A stretch of DNA of 64,000 nt from Halorientalis litorea (GCF_023028225.1 NZ_CP095482.1:1116001-1180000), one strand, 5' to 3'; shown: positions 35,801 through 43,549, counted from the first letter of the stretch. Made by a program: numbers and translations. The notes: generated by a model not told the origin, from the sequence alone.

Positions 35801-38640
35801 ACCTCGTAGACACGCTCTATGAGGTCGATTCTCGCCTTGTTCTGTCGTTCGCGCTGCTTGCGCTCCGAGATGTCCACGAAAAGGGCGTTCGTTCCGGTCG
35901 TCTCGTCTCGTCGCGGGACCGCACGCAGAAGCGTATCCACCTGTTCGCCGTTCGCGCCCAGGAGCCGTCGCTCGGCCACCTCGAACTCGCCCGTGAGTGC
36001 GTCCTCGTACCCGCCGCCGGTGAGTTTGGACGTGGACAGGGCGGTGTAGAAGTGTTCGAGCGGTTCTCCCACTATCTCTCCGCGGTCGTATCCGAGTCGG
36101 GTCCGGAACTGCTCGTTGCACGACGCTACGACCGCCTCTCCGTCGACTTCCCGTGTTTGGACGAACAGTAGCGGTCCGTGGCTCAGGAACTGTTGTAGCC
36201 ACTGGCTTCGCTCTCGGCGTTCGGTGACGTCCTGACTGATGCCGACGAAGTTCTGAACGGTCCCCTCCTCATCGGTGACCGGCGTGAGCGAGAGCCGCGT
36301 CCAGTACTCCGTTCCGTCTTTCCGGTAGTTACGGAGTTCGAGTGACACCGGCTCTTCGGCGTCGACGGCCTCGCGGAGCCGCGCTTCCTTCGCTGGGTCT
36401 GTGTTCGGTCCTTGGAGGAACCGCGGGTTGCGGCCGAGTACCTCCTCGCTGGTGTAGCCGGTCACGCGCTCGAAGCCGTCGTTGACGTAGACCAGTGGAT
36501 TGTCGGCCCGTGTCGGGTCGGTAATCTGGATGCCGACGGTAGCCTCGTTCATGGCCTGTTCTTTGAGTTCGAGTTCACGTTCCCGGGTCTGGCGTTCGGT
36601 TTCGTCGCGGACGGTACAGACGAGTCGCCCGTCCTCGACCATCGTCAGGGAGAGTTCGGCGGGAAACGTCGACCCGTCGGGTCGGCTCCCCGTCACCATC
36701 CCACGCCAGTAGCCGTCCGCCTCGAGCGTCGGGAACGCCTCCGCTTGAAGCCGTTCGACCTCGTCCTCGTCGTACAGTTCGCGCCACGAGTGTCCGAGCA
36801 GTTGTTGTTTGTCCTCGAAACCGTACATGTCCACGTGGGACTGGTCGATGAAAACGTACTCCCCGTCCTCGAGCACCGCGACGCCGTCCCTCGCCGATTC
36901 GATGGCCTGCTGGAACGACTCCAACTGTTGTCGCCGCTCGTTCCGGGCGGTAATGTCCCGGAGTACCCCGGCCGTCCCACGGAACTCGTCGTTATCGATC
37001 AGTGCAAGCTGGTTCTCGACGACCAGCCGGCTACCGTCGACCGTTTCGAGGGTGAACTCCGCAGTCGTCGACCGGTCGTCTGTGGCGAGCAGGTCCGCTA
37101 TCTGGTTGCGGATTCGTTCGACGTCCGAATCGTCCATCGTGGCCGACGGTCGCTTCCCGATTATCTCGCTGTCGTACCCGAACTCGCGTTTCGCCGCGTC
37201 GTTGACGAAAGTGAACCTGCCTTCGGTATCGAGCGCGTACACCGGGTCGTCGACGGCCTCGAGAATCGCTTCGTATCGCTCCAGTTCCTCGAACCGGTGG
37301 CGGCGTTCGATTTCTGTACCGACCCACTGTGCGACGAGTTTGGCGAACTCTCGTTCCCCCGGACTGAACGGCTCCGGTCGCGGTTTCGCCATCGAGAAGT
37401 TCACCGTTCCGTACGTCCTGCCGTCGACGACGACGGGCACTCCGATGTATGCACGGACGTTCTCCGCCGCCGGGTGACTCTCGTAGTCGGTATCCGCGGC
37501 ATCGGCGAACGCGAGCGTCTCGGTCGTCTCGTTGGCGAGCGTCGCGTGACACATCGTCTCTTGGAGTTCGTACACGGCACCGGCCCGGTGTGTCCCGGTC
37601 GCGTCGACGACGGCCTCGACCTCGTAGTCGTCCTCGTCTACGTGTGAGAGGATTCCCGTATCGAGGCCGAGATGGTCACACCCCAGTGACAGCAGTCGCT
37701 CGATTGTTTCGTCGAACGCCTCGGCAGCCACGGTGAGTTCGTTCAGTCGACGGAGTAAACCTGCGTCAAGCTTTGGCTCCGCCGCGGTTTGTCGTGGGTC
37801 CGTCTGTGTGGTGCGGGATAGCTCCTGCACTGTCGTGCGGACGTAGCTCGACCCGTCGACTTCCACCGTTGTACTCGTGAGTTCGACCGTCACGTCACTC
37901 TCGTCTGCACGTTCGAGGGTCGTTCTGAGTGGGTCCGGCGTCCCGGCGACGCTGGTGTCGAGATACTCTCGAACAGCCCCGGTTGCCGGTTCGTGAGCGA
38001 TATCGGCTACGTTTCTCCCCAGTAGCGTTTCGCGGTCGTACCCGGTCATCTCACGGGCCGCGGGACTGACCGCGACGATGACTCCGTCGTCGTCGCTGAG
38101 GAACGCGGCGTCGTCCGCCTCCTCGAACAACGCCCGGGCGGCGTGGTCTACCGACTGGTGCCCGTCGATACGAGCTAGTGCCGTTTCGAGGTGTGCTGCG
38201 ATGGCTTCGGTGACGGTTACCCCTTCGTCGTCTAGCTCTGCCGGGTCCGTGACACCGAGGTGTAACGTTCGGTTGCAGCCGGCGGGAACGAAGACTTCTG
38301 CCTCAGTGCTTCCCGGAGGGTCGGTGTCGACTGTCGCTTCGGGCGTCGCGTCGGCCGAGAGTTCGCCCCCGCGTTCGCCGGACTGCTGGATGACCGACTC
38401 CGGTATTCGGTCCGGCGCAGTAACCGGATTGTCCGAACTCCGGCCCGACGAGGCGAGGGTGGACACCGTGTCCGTATTCGAGTCGTAGTCACAGACGCTC
38501 ACGGCGGGTTGGTCGAACGCTGTCTCGGCCAACTCGACTGCACGAGTGACGGCGGCCGACACCGTCTCGGCCTGGCCGATCTCGGCCGACAGAAAGAGCA
38601 GCGAGGCAGAACTTGCAGAAGAGGGGTGAGTGTTTACCAT
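32818..38640 (-). CDS. Giant multi-PAS/GAF sensor histidine kinase with a Cys-less LOV-like domain
   Basis: A soluble 1,940-residue kinase with no transmembrane segment. Approximate order: N-terminal GAF-like (15-160), PAS1 (165-280), GAF (290-448), PAS2 (453-570), PAS3 (573-690), PAS4 LOV-like (693-810), PAS5 (813-930), GAF (935-1100), PAS6 (1110-1225), PAS7 (1234-1350), PAS8 (1358-1475), PAS9 (1483-1595), PAS10 (1597-1715), kinase core (1716-1930). Phospho-acceptor His1729 is in VLRHNMRNDL; N box RELVENGID (Asn1840), G1 SDDGPGM and G2 GQGLGLWMA are intact. PAS4 contains GRNPRFLQGPNTDPA (from 736): a LOV signature with Pro739 in place of the photoactive Cys. It is first in an operon with the Bat-type response regulator. 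The ATG at 38640 lies ~26 nt after a TATA box (leaderless). Confidence 0.9.
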   Translation of the reverse strand: MVNTHPSSASSASLLFLSAEIGQAETVSAAVTRAVELAETAFDQPAVSVCDYDSNTDTVSTLASSGRSSDNPVTAPDRIPESVIQQSGERGGELSADATPEATVDTDPPGSTEAEVFVPAGCNRTLHLGVTDPAELDDEGVTVTEAIAAHLETALARIDGHQSVDHAARALFEEADDAAFLSDDDGVIVAVSPAAREMTGYDRETLLGRNVADIAHEPATGAVREYLDTSVAGTPDPLRTTLERADESDVTVELTSTTVEVDGSSYVRTTVQELSRTTQTDPRQTAAEPKLDAGLLRRLNELTVAAEAFDETIERLLSLGCDHLGLDTGILSHVDEDDYEVEAVVDATGTHRAGAVYELQETMCHATLANETTETLAFADAADTDYESHPAAENVRAYIGVPVVVDGRTYGTVNFSMAKPRPEPFSPGEREFAKLVAQWVGTEIERRHRFEELERYEAILEAVDDPVYALDTEGRFTFVNDAAKREFGYDSEIIGKRPSATMDDSDVERIRNQIADLLATDDRSTTAEFTLETVDGSRLVVENQLALIDNDEFRGTAGVLRDITARNERRQQLESFQQAIESARDGVAVLEDGEYVFIDQSHVDMYGFEDKQQLLGHSWRELYDEDEVERLQAEAFPTLEADGYWRGMVTGSRPDGSTFPAELSLTMVEDGRLVCTVRDETERQTRERELELKEQAMNEATVGIQITDPTRADNPLVYVNDGFERVTGYTSEEVLGRNPRFLQGPNTDPAKEARLREAVDAEEPVSLELRNYRKDGTEYWTRLSLTPVTDEEGTVQNFVGISQDVTERRERSQWLQQFLSHGPLLFVQTREVDGEAVVASCNEQFRTRLGYDRGEIVGEPLEHFYTALSTSKLTGGGYEDALTGEFEVAERRLLGANGEQVDTLLRAVPRRDETTGTNALFVDISERKQRERQNKARIDLIERVYEVTTDPETAFEEKISMLLDAVSDHLDLPYGFLTRIETDAEPAAGTQTIVDSFGSHDRLQPDESVPLSQSYCRETIERDEPMALIHATEDGWADDPAYETFELETYLGADVAASGDLYGTLCFAATEPRADPFDEFERSFISLVGQWIGYEMDRRETHDDLREQRQRLELTLSGTNTGLAEWDVETDTVTWNETLVDIVGRDVESVEGFVETVHPDDRARVRENLERITETGESWVDEFRTTDGDGTVRWLGTRAVPTYDDEGNLTRVLATGMDITDRKNAERQRERNERRYRRLAENIPNGAVLTFDTDLEYDLAAGELLSAFDRDASDISGMAVGTVFPDVDARDELVARSRAALDGERTDRRVQLDDRTVRIQIVPVDYSDGQSTETHGLLLAQDVTEEVRRERELRAERERFRLLTESVDEYVFLAIGEDGTIQTWDDSAENTFGYDAEAAVGMAMAELYPDSDRESGLPERLLQQARIAGESAHEGQCARVDGTTFYGDTQFAPLEADDGEFRGYAMIVRDMTDRRRQRRRTERFVEESDDVVTILEADGTVAYASGSAERVFDYDPDDLVGENLFDYLHPDGREHALKMFYDCVDGAKDVTAECRLASPDGGWFNVEGHYRNMLDDEAIDGILVYLRNVTERTERARRFESIFNQTFQFTGLLKPDGTLAEANDATLEFAGVERDSIIGKPLPEAPWWGHSETARNGVRDAIARAANGEFVRYETEARGANGLATIDFSIKPVTDEDGTVSLLVTEGRDVTARQQYRQHLEVMQRVLRHNMRNDLTKIRGWTQLMSETADADARAEQFETIETVLDKWDAMSNKISEIRQVLGKQEKQQATTGYESLLLDVEHSVKDTYPDATVVTDVPDGESAQVPVETFEAVRELVENGIDASNHSTVEIELAAPEGGWVELSVSDDGPGMPEMEAEVLEKGEETSLRHGQGLGLWMARTIVRQAGGDVSVDTGPDGTEVCVRLPTETARSDKGVPGR

Positions 38641-38982
38641 GCAATACTATATGATCATGTAGTAATAAATCCCCCGTCACCAGTTTTTATTATTGATTCC
38701 AGTGGCCCGGCCGCTGAGTGGCTTGAATCCAGCTTCGAGTGCTTTCAAACCGGGTTTTTTACGTATACCTTCCCCGGAGCGGGCGAACTCCGCCCCTAAT
38801 CTCACTTCTGAAACTTCCTTATCGGCGGCCAGAGCCGTATCTTTTTCAGTACGCTTGATACATTTCCACCGCTTCGAACGACTACCCGAGACTACTGACA
38901 ACGAGTAATGTGTCACAGATTCGGGCCGCGGTGGCGGCCCACACGCTCACGTGTTTGTACGAGATTATGGTTTGCGCGGAGA
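38641..38982. other. AT-richer intergenic region between kinase operon and tRNA-Thr
   Basis: Base composition is clearly lower in G+C than the flanking genes. Besides the kinase promoter, a 79-codon minus-strand ORF (38677-38916) is open; its Lys-rich, low-GC3 composition is unlike neighbours and no homologue was recognised. No other gene is seen. Confidence 0.45.
38646..38670 (-). promoter_or_regulatory. Promoter and 18-bp near-palindromic operator of the kinase operon
   Basis: On the minus strand a TATA box (ATTTATTA, 38663-38670) lies about 26 nt before the ATG at 38640. Between them, 38646-38663 (plus strand ACTATATGATCATGTAGT) is a palindrome matching its own reverse complement at 16 of 18 positions, with core ATGATCAT. 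A dimeric regulator bound here would block transcription start. Confidence 0.6.
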
Positions 38983-39053
38983 GCCTAGGCCGGAATTTGA
39001 ATCCGGGGTCTCGTCCTTACCAAGGACGCGCTTTACCGCTAAGCTACCCAGGC
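38983..39053 (-). tRNA. tRNA-Thr (anticodon GGT)
   Basis: A 71-nt cloverleaf on the minus strand: acceptor GCCTGGG/CCTAGGC with one G-T pair, D arm GCTT...AAGC, anticodon stem CGTCC/GGACG with loop TTGGTAA (anticodon GGT), variable loop AGACC, T arm CCGGA-TTCAAAT-TCCGG. CCA is not encoded and no intron is present. It borders the mobile-element remnant on the right. Confidence 0.95.
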
Positions 39054-39269
39054 ACTCAGGGTGCGTACACCCCGCTTTTCCGCCTTCTGCGCTCGAATTT
39101 ACTACACAGCCGTATAAGAATGTGGTGAAAGCCACCGACTGTGCCGTACCGTGACGTGCCAAAGCAGTAATTGAAACCCTTCCGAAACTCGCCTCCTCGA
39201 TGAAGCGAACCCCAATCGAAGCGTAGATTTAGTTGTCCATCAGGCAATACTGAGAGCGACGAAGCTCGG
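39054..39269. other. Intergenic sequence upstream of tRNA-Thr
   Basis: No gene is seen. A minus-strand TATA-like TTCTTATACG at about 39110-39120 may drive the tRNA. The lower G+C here continues into the element remnant. Confidence 0.4.
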
Positions 39270-40055
39270 TTAGAAATCCGAAAGTGAAGCTACTTCGCCA
39301 CCCTGTTTGTTTTCTTCAATCTGGACATCCGTATCCTCTACGGGGTTATGTGACACCTCGTACCCCTCCTCGGTTTCTCGAATATCCGAGACAGAGTAGA
39401 ACTGAATCGGTTTCTCTTGCTTCGTCGTGACGGGGAAGTCGTAGTTATCAGCCTGATATTTAAACTCCTTCCCCTCGGGCAGACGCTCCTCAACGAACTC
39501 TTTGTGGTCGTCTAACCGTTGTTTGACGACTTCACGCGAGTATTCTGGAATATCTTCGACTCGTTGCTTGAACAACTGCACGAATTCCTCATCCAGTTCA
39601 TATCCGACGGAGTTTCGCCCCGCGACCATCGCGGCGAACGAGGTCGTCCCTGTTCCCCAGAACGGGTCAAGCACAGTATCTCCATAGACAGAATACATAT
39701 TGATGAGTCGATACGGAATCTCAAATGGGTACGCCGCAGAACGCTCTCTTAATTCGCTTTGTCCAAGAGCTTGAAGCACCCCTTTAATCTCCATCCAAAC
39801 GTCGGAAAACCACTGGTTCCTTTCTTCGCAAAAGTACGCCGAATTGTAGCGTCGTTCCGACCCCGGCTCGAAGGTTCGACTATCCTTCCCGTTACGGAAG
39901 ACGAGGATATACTCGTGTTCAAGCGTTACGTAGGCGTTGGGCGGGAGCATACCTGAACCCATAAACTTGGCTCCCGAATTGACGGGTTTGCGCCACAGAA
40001 GTTCAGGTAGAGGCTCGAATCCGAGGTCTTCGAAAGCGTTGATAATTCGAGACAT
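39270..40055 (-). pseudogene. N-terminally truncated DNA (N4-cytosine/N6-adenine) methyltransferase
   Basis: The 261-codon frame matches the second part of a beta-type DNA methyltransferase: [33 protein letters not shown], and the SAM-binding motif I region [19 protein letters not shown] followed by VGYELDEEF. In this motif order the catalytic TSPPY (motif IV) precedes this region, and it is absent. An in-frame TAA lies only four codons upstream of the ATG at 40055, and the integrase fragment ends 94 bp further upstream, so the first ~90 residues are deleted rather than frameshifted. Base composition is lower in G+C than neighbours. It is probably inactive, although the ORF itself is intact. 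Confidence 0.8.
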
Positions 40056-40148
40056 ATGCGAGGATGATTAGTGTAATCCCCATTACTCTACCGACACCCG
40101 CTATTTCGACCAATCTCTGACGAAAAATGTGAAAGACTGCTAATCAGC

Positions 40149-40463
40149 CTACCAGATTTGTTCTACCGCCGACGACCGCGTTTCCGAGTCTGAATGTAGA
40201 TACTTCATCGTCGTCGTCACGCTCTTGTGGCGAAGTTGCTCCTTGGCATAGTGTGGCCCGACGTGATTCGCCCAATGAGTCGCCACGCCGTGCCGAATCG
40301 AGTACCACGTCACGTCCTTGTTCTTCGGGATTGAGACGTTCCCCTCCTCGATGAGTCGGCGCAGGAGATAGTTACACGACTTCGAGCTGTATCGCGTGCC
40401 CTTCTTCGTGAGCCACAGCTCGTCGCGGTCTTGGTACTTCTCGTAGATCGCAGTTCCATCGAA
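40149..40463 (-). pseudogene. C-terminal fragment of a tyrosine recombinase/integrase
   Basis: An open frame of 104 codons without a start, bounded upstream by an in-frame TGA at 40464-40466. It encodes the catalytic end of a phage-type integrase: VTWYSIRHGVATHWANHVG (box II Arg) and LRHKSVTTTMKYLH (His/Lys and the nucleophilic Tyr), ending SSAVEQIW. All N-terminal core-binding sequence is missing; chromosomal DNA of the next gene begins within about 20 bp. Together with the methyltransferase it marks the remnant of an integrated plasmid or virus beside tRNA-Thr. Confidence 0.85.
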
Positions 40464-40480
40464 TCAGAGGTCAAAACGAT

Positions 40481-41200
40481 TCAGTGGTCGGCGGAGGTAC
40501 GCGCACCGCCGGGCGGCGTCGGGTCCGTCCCAACCAACCCGGCCAGTCGCTCAACCGTCGCCTCCGCGAGCGCGGTTTCGGCGGCCGGCAGGTCGGCGGT
40601 GCCGACGGCCAGACCGGTAGCGAACTCCCGCAGACGGGCGGGCGCGCTCCCGCCGGCGGCAGTCGTCCCCGCGACGACGGCCAACTCGAACACGTCGGCT
40701 TCGAGATTCCCGTCGAGCGACGGGTCGTCGGTCTCCCGGCGGACGGTCTGGTCGCCACCGAACGACCGGACGACGGCGACGGCGGCCTCGGCGGCCTCCG
40801 TTCGGGCCAGCAGGTAGAACCCGCGTGCCACGAGGATGTCGGCGACGAGGACGTCCACGTCGGCGGCCGCCGCCGAAGCGGACTTCCCGGCCGTCTCGCC
40901 GTTCGTCGTCGCAGTCTCTCCCGGTGGCCACGCTTCGGGTCCCCCGTTCCACGGTTCTTCGTGTGCGAGTGTCCGTGTCAGCCGGAGCCCCTCGTAAATG
41001 AGTTGGACGGCCGCGGCGCGCTCGGACACCCCGTCCAGGCCGACTCGCTCGTCGACCGCACGCGCACTGAGTAGCGTCAGCGCGCCGGGCGCCATCGACC
41101 CACCTTCGAGGCGTTGCTCGACGCGCTCGAAGAGGCGGGCAGGGTCGACATCGTCGACGGCTTCCAGCGCCGCTTGCCGGACCGCAGCGGCTTCCTCCAT
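40481..41200 (-). CDS. Conserved haloarchaeal helical protein
   Basis: A 239-residue, Ala-rich, predominantly helical protein starting MEEAAAVRQAALEAVDDVDP. No catalytic motif was recognised; the pattern ARGFYLLARTEAAEAAVAVVRSFG recalls the helical bundles of polyprenyl synthetase-like proteins but lacks their DDxxD motifs. It is divergent from the enoyl-CoA hydratase gene and ends just beside the truncated integrase, yet appears complete. Confidence 0.6.
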   Translation of the reverse strand: MEEAAAVRQAALEAVDDVDPARLFERVEQRLEGGSMAPGALTLLSARAVDERVGLDGVSERAAAVQLIYEGLRLTRTLAHEEPWNGGPEAWPPGETATTNGETAGKSASAAAADVDVLVADILVARGFYLLARTEAAEAAVAVVRSFGGDQTVRRETDDPSLDGNLEADVFELAVVAGTTAAGGSAPARLREFATGLAVGTADLPAAETALAEATVERLAGLVGTDPTPPGGARTSADH

Positions 41201-41260
41201 TGACACGTAATAGCGGCGGGAAAGGCAAAGACCTTTGGAAACGACAGACCACGCCCACCC

Positions 41261-41947
41261 GTGATTACCACTGCCCGCGACGGGGATGTTCTCGTCGTCA
41301 CGCTCGACCGACCCGACCGGCGGAACGCGCTCACGCTCGACGGCCTCGACGCCCTCGAAACGGCCGTCGCCGACGCCGACGCGCCCGTCGTCCTGCTTCG
41401 CGGTGCCGGTCCGGCGTTCTGTGCCGGGGCCGACCTCGACGTGGTCGCCGACATCGACCCCGAGGACGCAGAGCCGTTCGTCCGACAGGGCCAGCGCGTC
41501 GCCCGGAACATCGAGACGGCGGACAGCGTCGTCGTCGCCGGCGTCGACGGGGCGGCGCGGGGCGGTGGCGTCGAACTCGCCTTGGCCTGTGACCTGCGAG
41601 TCGCAACCGACCGCGCCACGTTCGCCGAGAACGGCGTCGCGCTCGGCCTGTTCGGCGCGTGGGGCGGCACCGTCCGTCTCCCGCGCATCGTCGGCGAGGG
41701 CGAGGCGATGGACATCGCACTCTCCGGGCGAACCCTCGACGCCGAAGACGCGCTCCGAACGGGACTCGTCTCCCGAATCGTCGACGACCCGCGGACGGTC
41801 GCACAGTCTATCGCGGCCAACGACGAGCGGGCACTGAGCGTGCTGGCGGCGCGACTGCGCGACGACGCCGACGCCCAGACCCAAGAGCGACGGGAGGCAG
41901 AGGCGTTCGCGGACTTGCTCGCACACGCCGACATCGTGGGGTCGTGA
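41261..41947 (+). CDS. Enoyl-CoA hydratase/isomerase family protein
   Basis: A 228-residue crotonase-fold protein. LDRPDRRNALT at the N terminus, the oxyanion-hole segment AFCAGADLDVV, and DGAARGGGVELALACDLRVA are diagnostic. The catalytic-region residue in AENGVALGLFGAWGGTVRLPR fits hydratase/isomerase members. The GTG at 41261 starts the usual ITTARDGDVLVVTLDRP. Substrate unknown; likely fatty-acid or amino-acid catabolism. Confidence 0.86.
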   Translation: MITTARDGDVLVVTLDRPDRRNALTLDGLDALETAVADADAPVVLLRGAGPAFCAGADLDVVADIDPEDAEPFVRQGQRVARNIETADSVVVAGVDGAARGGGVELALACDLRVATDRATFAENGVALGLFGAWGGTVRLPRIVGEGEAMDIALSGRTLDAEDALRTGLVSRIVDDPRTVAQSIAANDERALSVLAARLRDDADAQTQERREAEAFADLLAHADIVGS

Positions 41948-42018
41948 GTCGAGCGACCTGTCGCGAGAACCGAAAAGGTTGAATCACCGACTGTCCTACC
42001 AAGTCGAGTCAGGGGACA

Positions 42019-42681
42019 ATGCCGGACTGTAACTACTGTGGGGAGTCGTTCGGGGACGAACAGTCGTATCTTCAACACTTACACGACGCCCACGAGGAGT
42101 CGGAGTTGAGTCGTATCGACCGCCGTCGCGTCGCGTCGGAAATCGAGGACAGTGGGGGTGGGTTCCCGACGGGGCCGGTCATTCTCGTCGGCCTCGTCCT
42201 GTTCACCCTCGCGATTACGGTGTACGTCGCCTTCTTCCTCGGCGGGGGCAACGGCAGTGCCGCGGCCGACAATCTCGCCGGGGACATCCAGCAGACGCCG
42301 ACCGGCGTCGGAACGGTCCACGAACACGGCCCAATCGACGTGACTATCGACGGCCAGGCACTCGACTTCAGCCGCGGCGAGTTCCAGAACCCGCGGGAGT
42401 ACCCCGCCTTCCACTTCGAGGGCGGGAACGGCGACATCTGGCACGTCCACGCCCGAGGCGTCACGCTCGAATACGCGATGTCGACGCTCGGCATCCGGGT
42501 CAACGAGACAGCCGTCGCCTACGACGGAACGGTCTACCGGGACAGCGACCCGAACACCTCGGTCACCGTCACGGTGAACGGCGAACCGGTCGACCCGCAG
42601 ACGTACGTCCTCGACGGCACGGAGTCGACCGCCGACGCCGGACAGGGCGACTACATCCGCATCGAAGTGACCACGCAGTGA
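42019..42681 (+). CDS. Membrane-anchored protein with N-terminal C2H2-like zinc finger
   Basis: A 220-residue protein. Residues 4-25 (CNYCGESFGDEQSYLQHLHDAH) form a CxxC...HxxxxH zinc finger; one transmembrane helix follows (~52-75), then a ~145-residue extracytoplasmic domain with FHFEGGNGDIWHVHARGVTLEYAM. By topology the finger would be cytoplasmic and the globular domain outside. The combination suggests a membrane-tethered factor, but no partner or target is evident. Start ATG 42019. Confidence 0.7.
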   Translation: MPDCNYCGESFGDEQSYLQHLHDAHEESELSRIDRRRVASEIEDSGGGFPTGPVILVGLVLFTLAITVYVAFFLGGGNGSAAADNLAGDIQQTPTGVGTVHEHGPIDVTIDGQALDFSRGEFQNPREYPAFHFEGGNGDIWHVHARGVTLEYAMSTLGIRVNETAVAYDGTVYRDSDPNTSVTVTVNGEPVDPQTYVLDGTESTADAGQGDYIRIEVTTQ

Positions 42682-42700
42682 CGGGGCGGTCGCCCCGTCC

Positions 42701-43549
42701 TCAGTAGAGCGGCGTCGGCCCGGGCGGCATCCGCCGTTTGTGCGCGCTTCCCTCGTAGAGTTCCCGGACCCTATCGACGGTCGCCGGGTCGACGCCGAGC
42801 GTCTCCGCCGTGACCGACTTCGAGAGCCGGCCGTCGATGTGGAGTGCCAGAATCGAGTCCAGCGTGTCGTAGTCCATCCCGAGTTCAGTCTCGTCGGTCT
42901 GGCCCGACCACATCTCCGCGCTGGCGGTCTTCTCCGCGAGGTCGTCGGCCACGCCGAGGTGTTTCGCCAGCTGCCGGACCTGCCCCTTGTAGAGGTTCGC
43001 GATGGGGTTGCAGTCGACGGCCTGGTCGCCGTACTTCGTGAAGTACCCCACCAGAGCCTCGGCGCGGTTCCCCGTCCCCAACACGATGGCGTCCTCGCGG
43101 TTCGCGTAGAAGTAGTTGAGGACCCCCCGAGCCCGGACCCGGACGTTCCCGACGGCCATCCGAAGCGCGTCGGTCTCGGTGTCGGAGTCGGAGTCGATGC
43201 CCGGCACCGCGTCGAGGAACGCGTCCACGATGGGTTCGATTTCGACGACGTCGTAGGACATGCCGAGCGTCTCCGCGACGTGTTCGGCATCGCTCATGTT
43301 CTCCTCGCGGTTGGCCTCGCTGGGCATCACGAGCCCGTGGACGTTCTCGGCCCCCAGTGCCTCCACGGCGAGATAGGCCGTCGTCGTGCTGTCGATGCCC
43401 CCCGAGAGCCCGAGAATCGCCGTCTCGACACCCGCCGCGTCCACTTGGTCGCGAATGAACTCCGTGATGTGCTCGCGGTGGGCCGTCAACTCTGCCTCCG
43501 AGAGGGTCAAATCGAGCGGTCGGTCCGCGCGCGCTATCGCCTGTGACAT
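42701..43549 (-). CDS. nadE: NH3-dependent NAD+ synthetase
   Basis: A 282-residue adenylate-forming synthetase converting deamido-NAD to NAD+. The PP-loop LGLSGGIDSTTTAYLA is intact; GTGNRAEALVGYFTKYGD and CNPIANLYKGQVRQLAKHL are family signatures. No glutaminase domain is present, so ammonia is the likely nitrogen donor. The C terminus RRMPPGPTPLY is typical of the archaeal form. Monocistronic, convergent with the zinc-finger membrane protein. Confidence 0.95.
   Translation of the reverse strand: MSQAIARADRPLDLTLSEAELTAHREHITEFIRDQVDAAGVETAILGLSGGIDSTTTAYLAVEALGAENVHGLVMPSEANREENMSDAEHVAETLGMSYDVVEIEPIVDAFLDAVPGIDSDSDTETDALRMAVGNVRVRARGVLNYFYANREDAIVLGTGNRAEALVGYFTKYGDQAVDCNPIANLYKGQVRQLAKHLGVADDLAEKTASAEMWSGQTDETELGMDYDTLDSILALHIDGRLSKSVTAETLGVDPATVDRVRELYEGSAHKRRMPPGPTPLY

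Noticed and set aside
32818-38640. Classical blue-light photoreceptor assignment for the kinase
   Set aside because: The LOV-like domain lacks the adduct-forming Cys (Pro739), so standard LOV photochemistry cannot be claimed.
38983-40480. Complete integrated element with defined att sites at tRNA-Thr
   Set aside because: No second copy of the tRNA sequence was found near 40460-40480, so the boundaries cannot be set.
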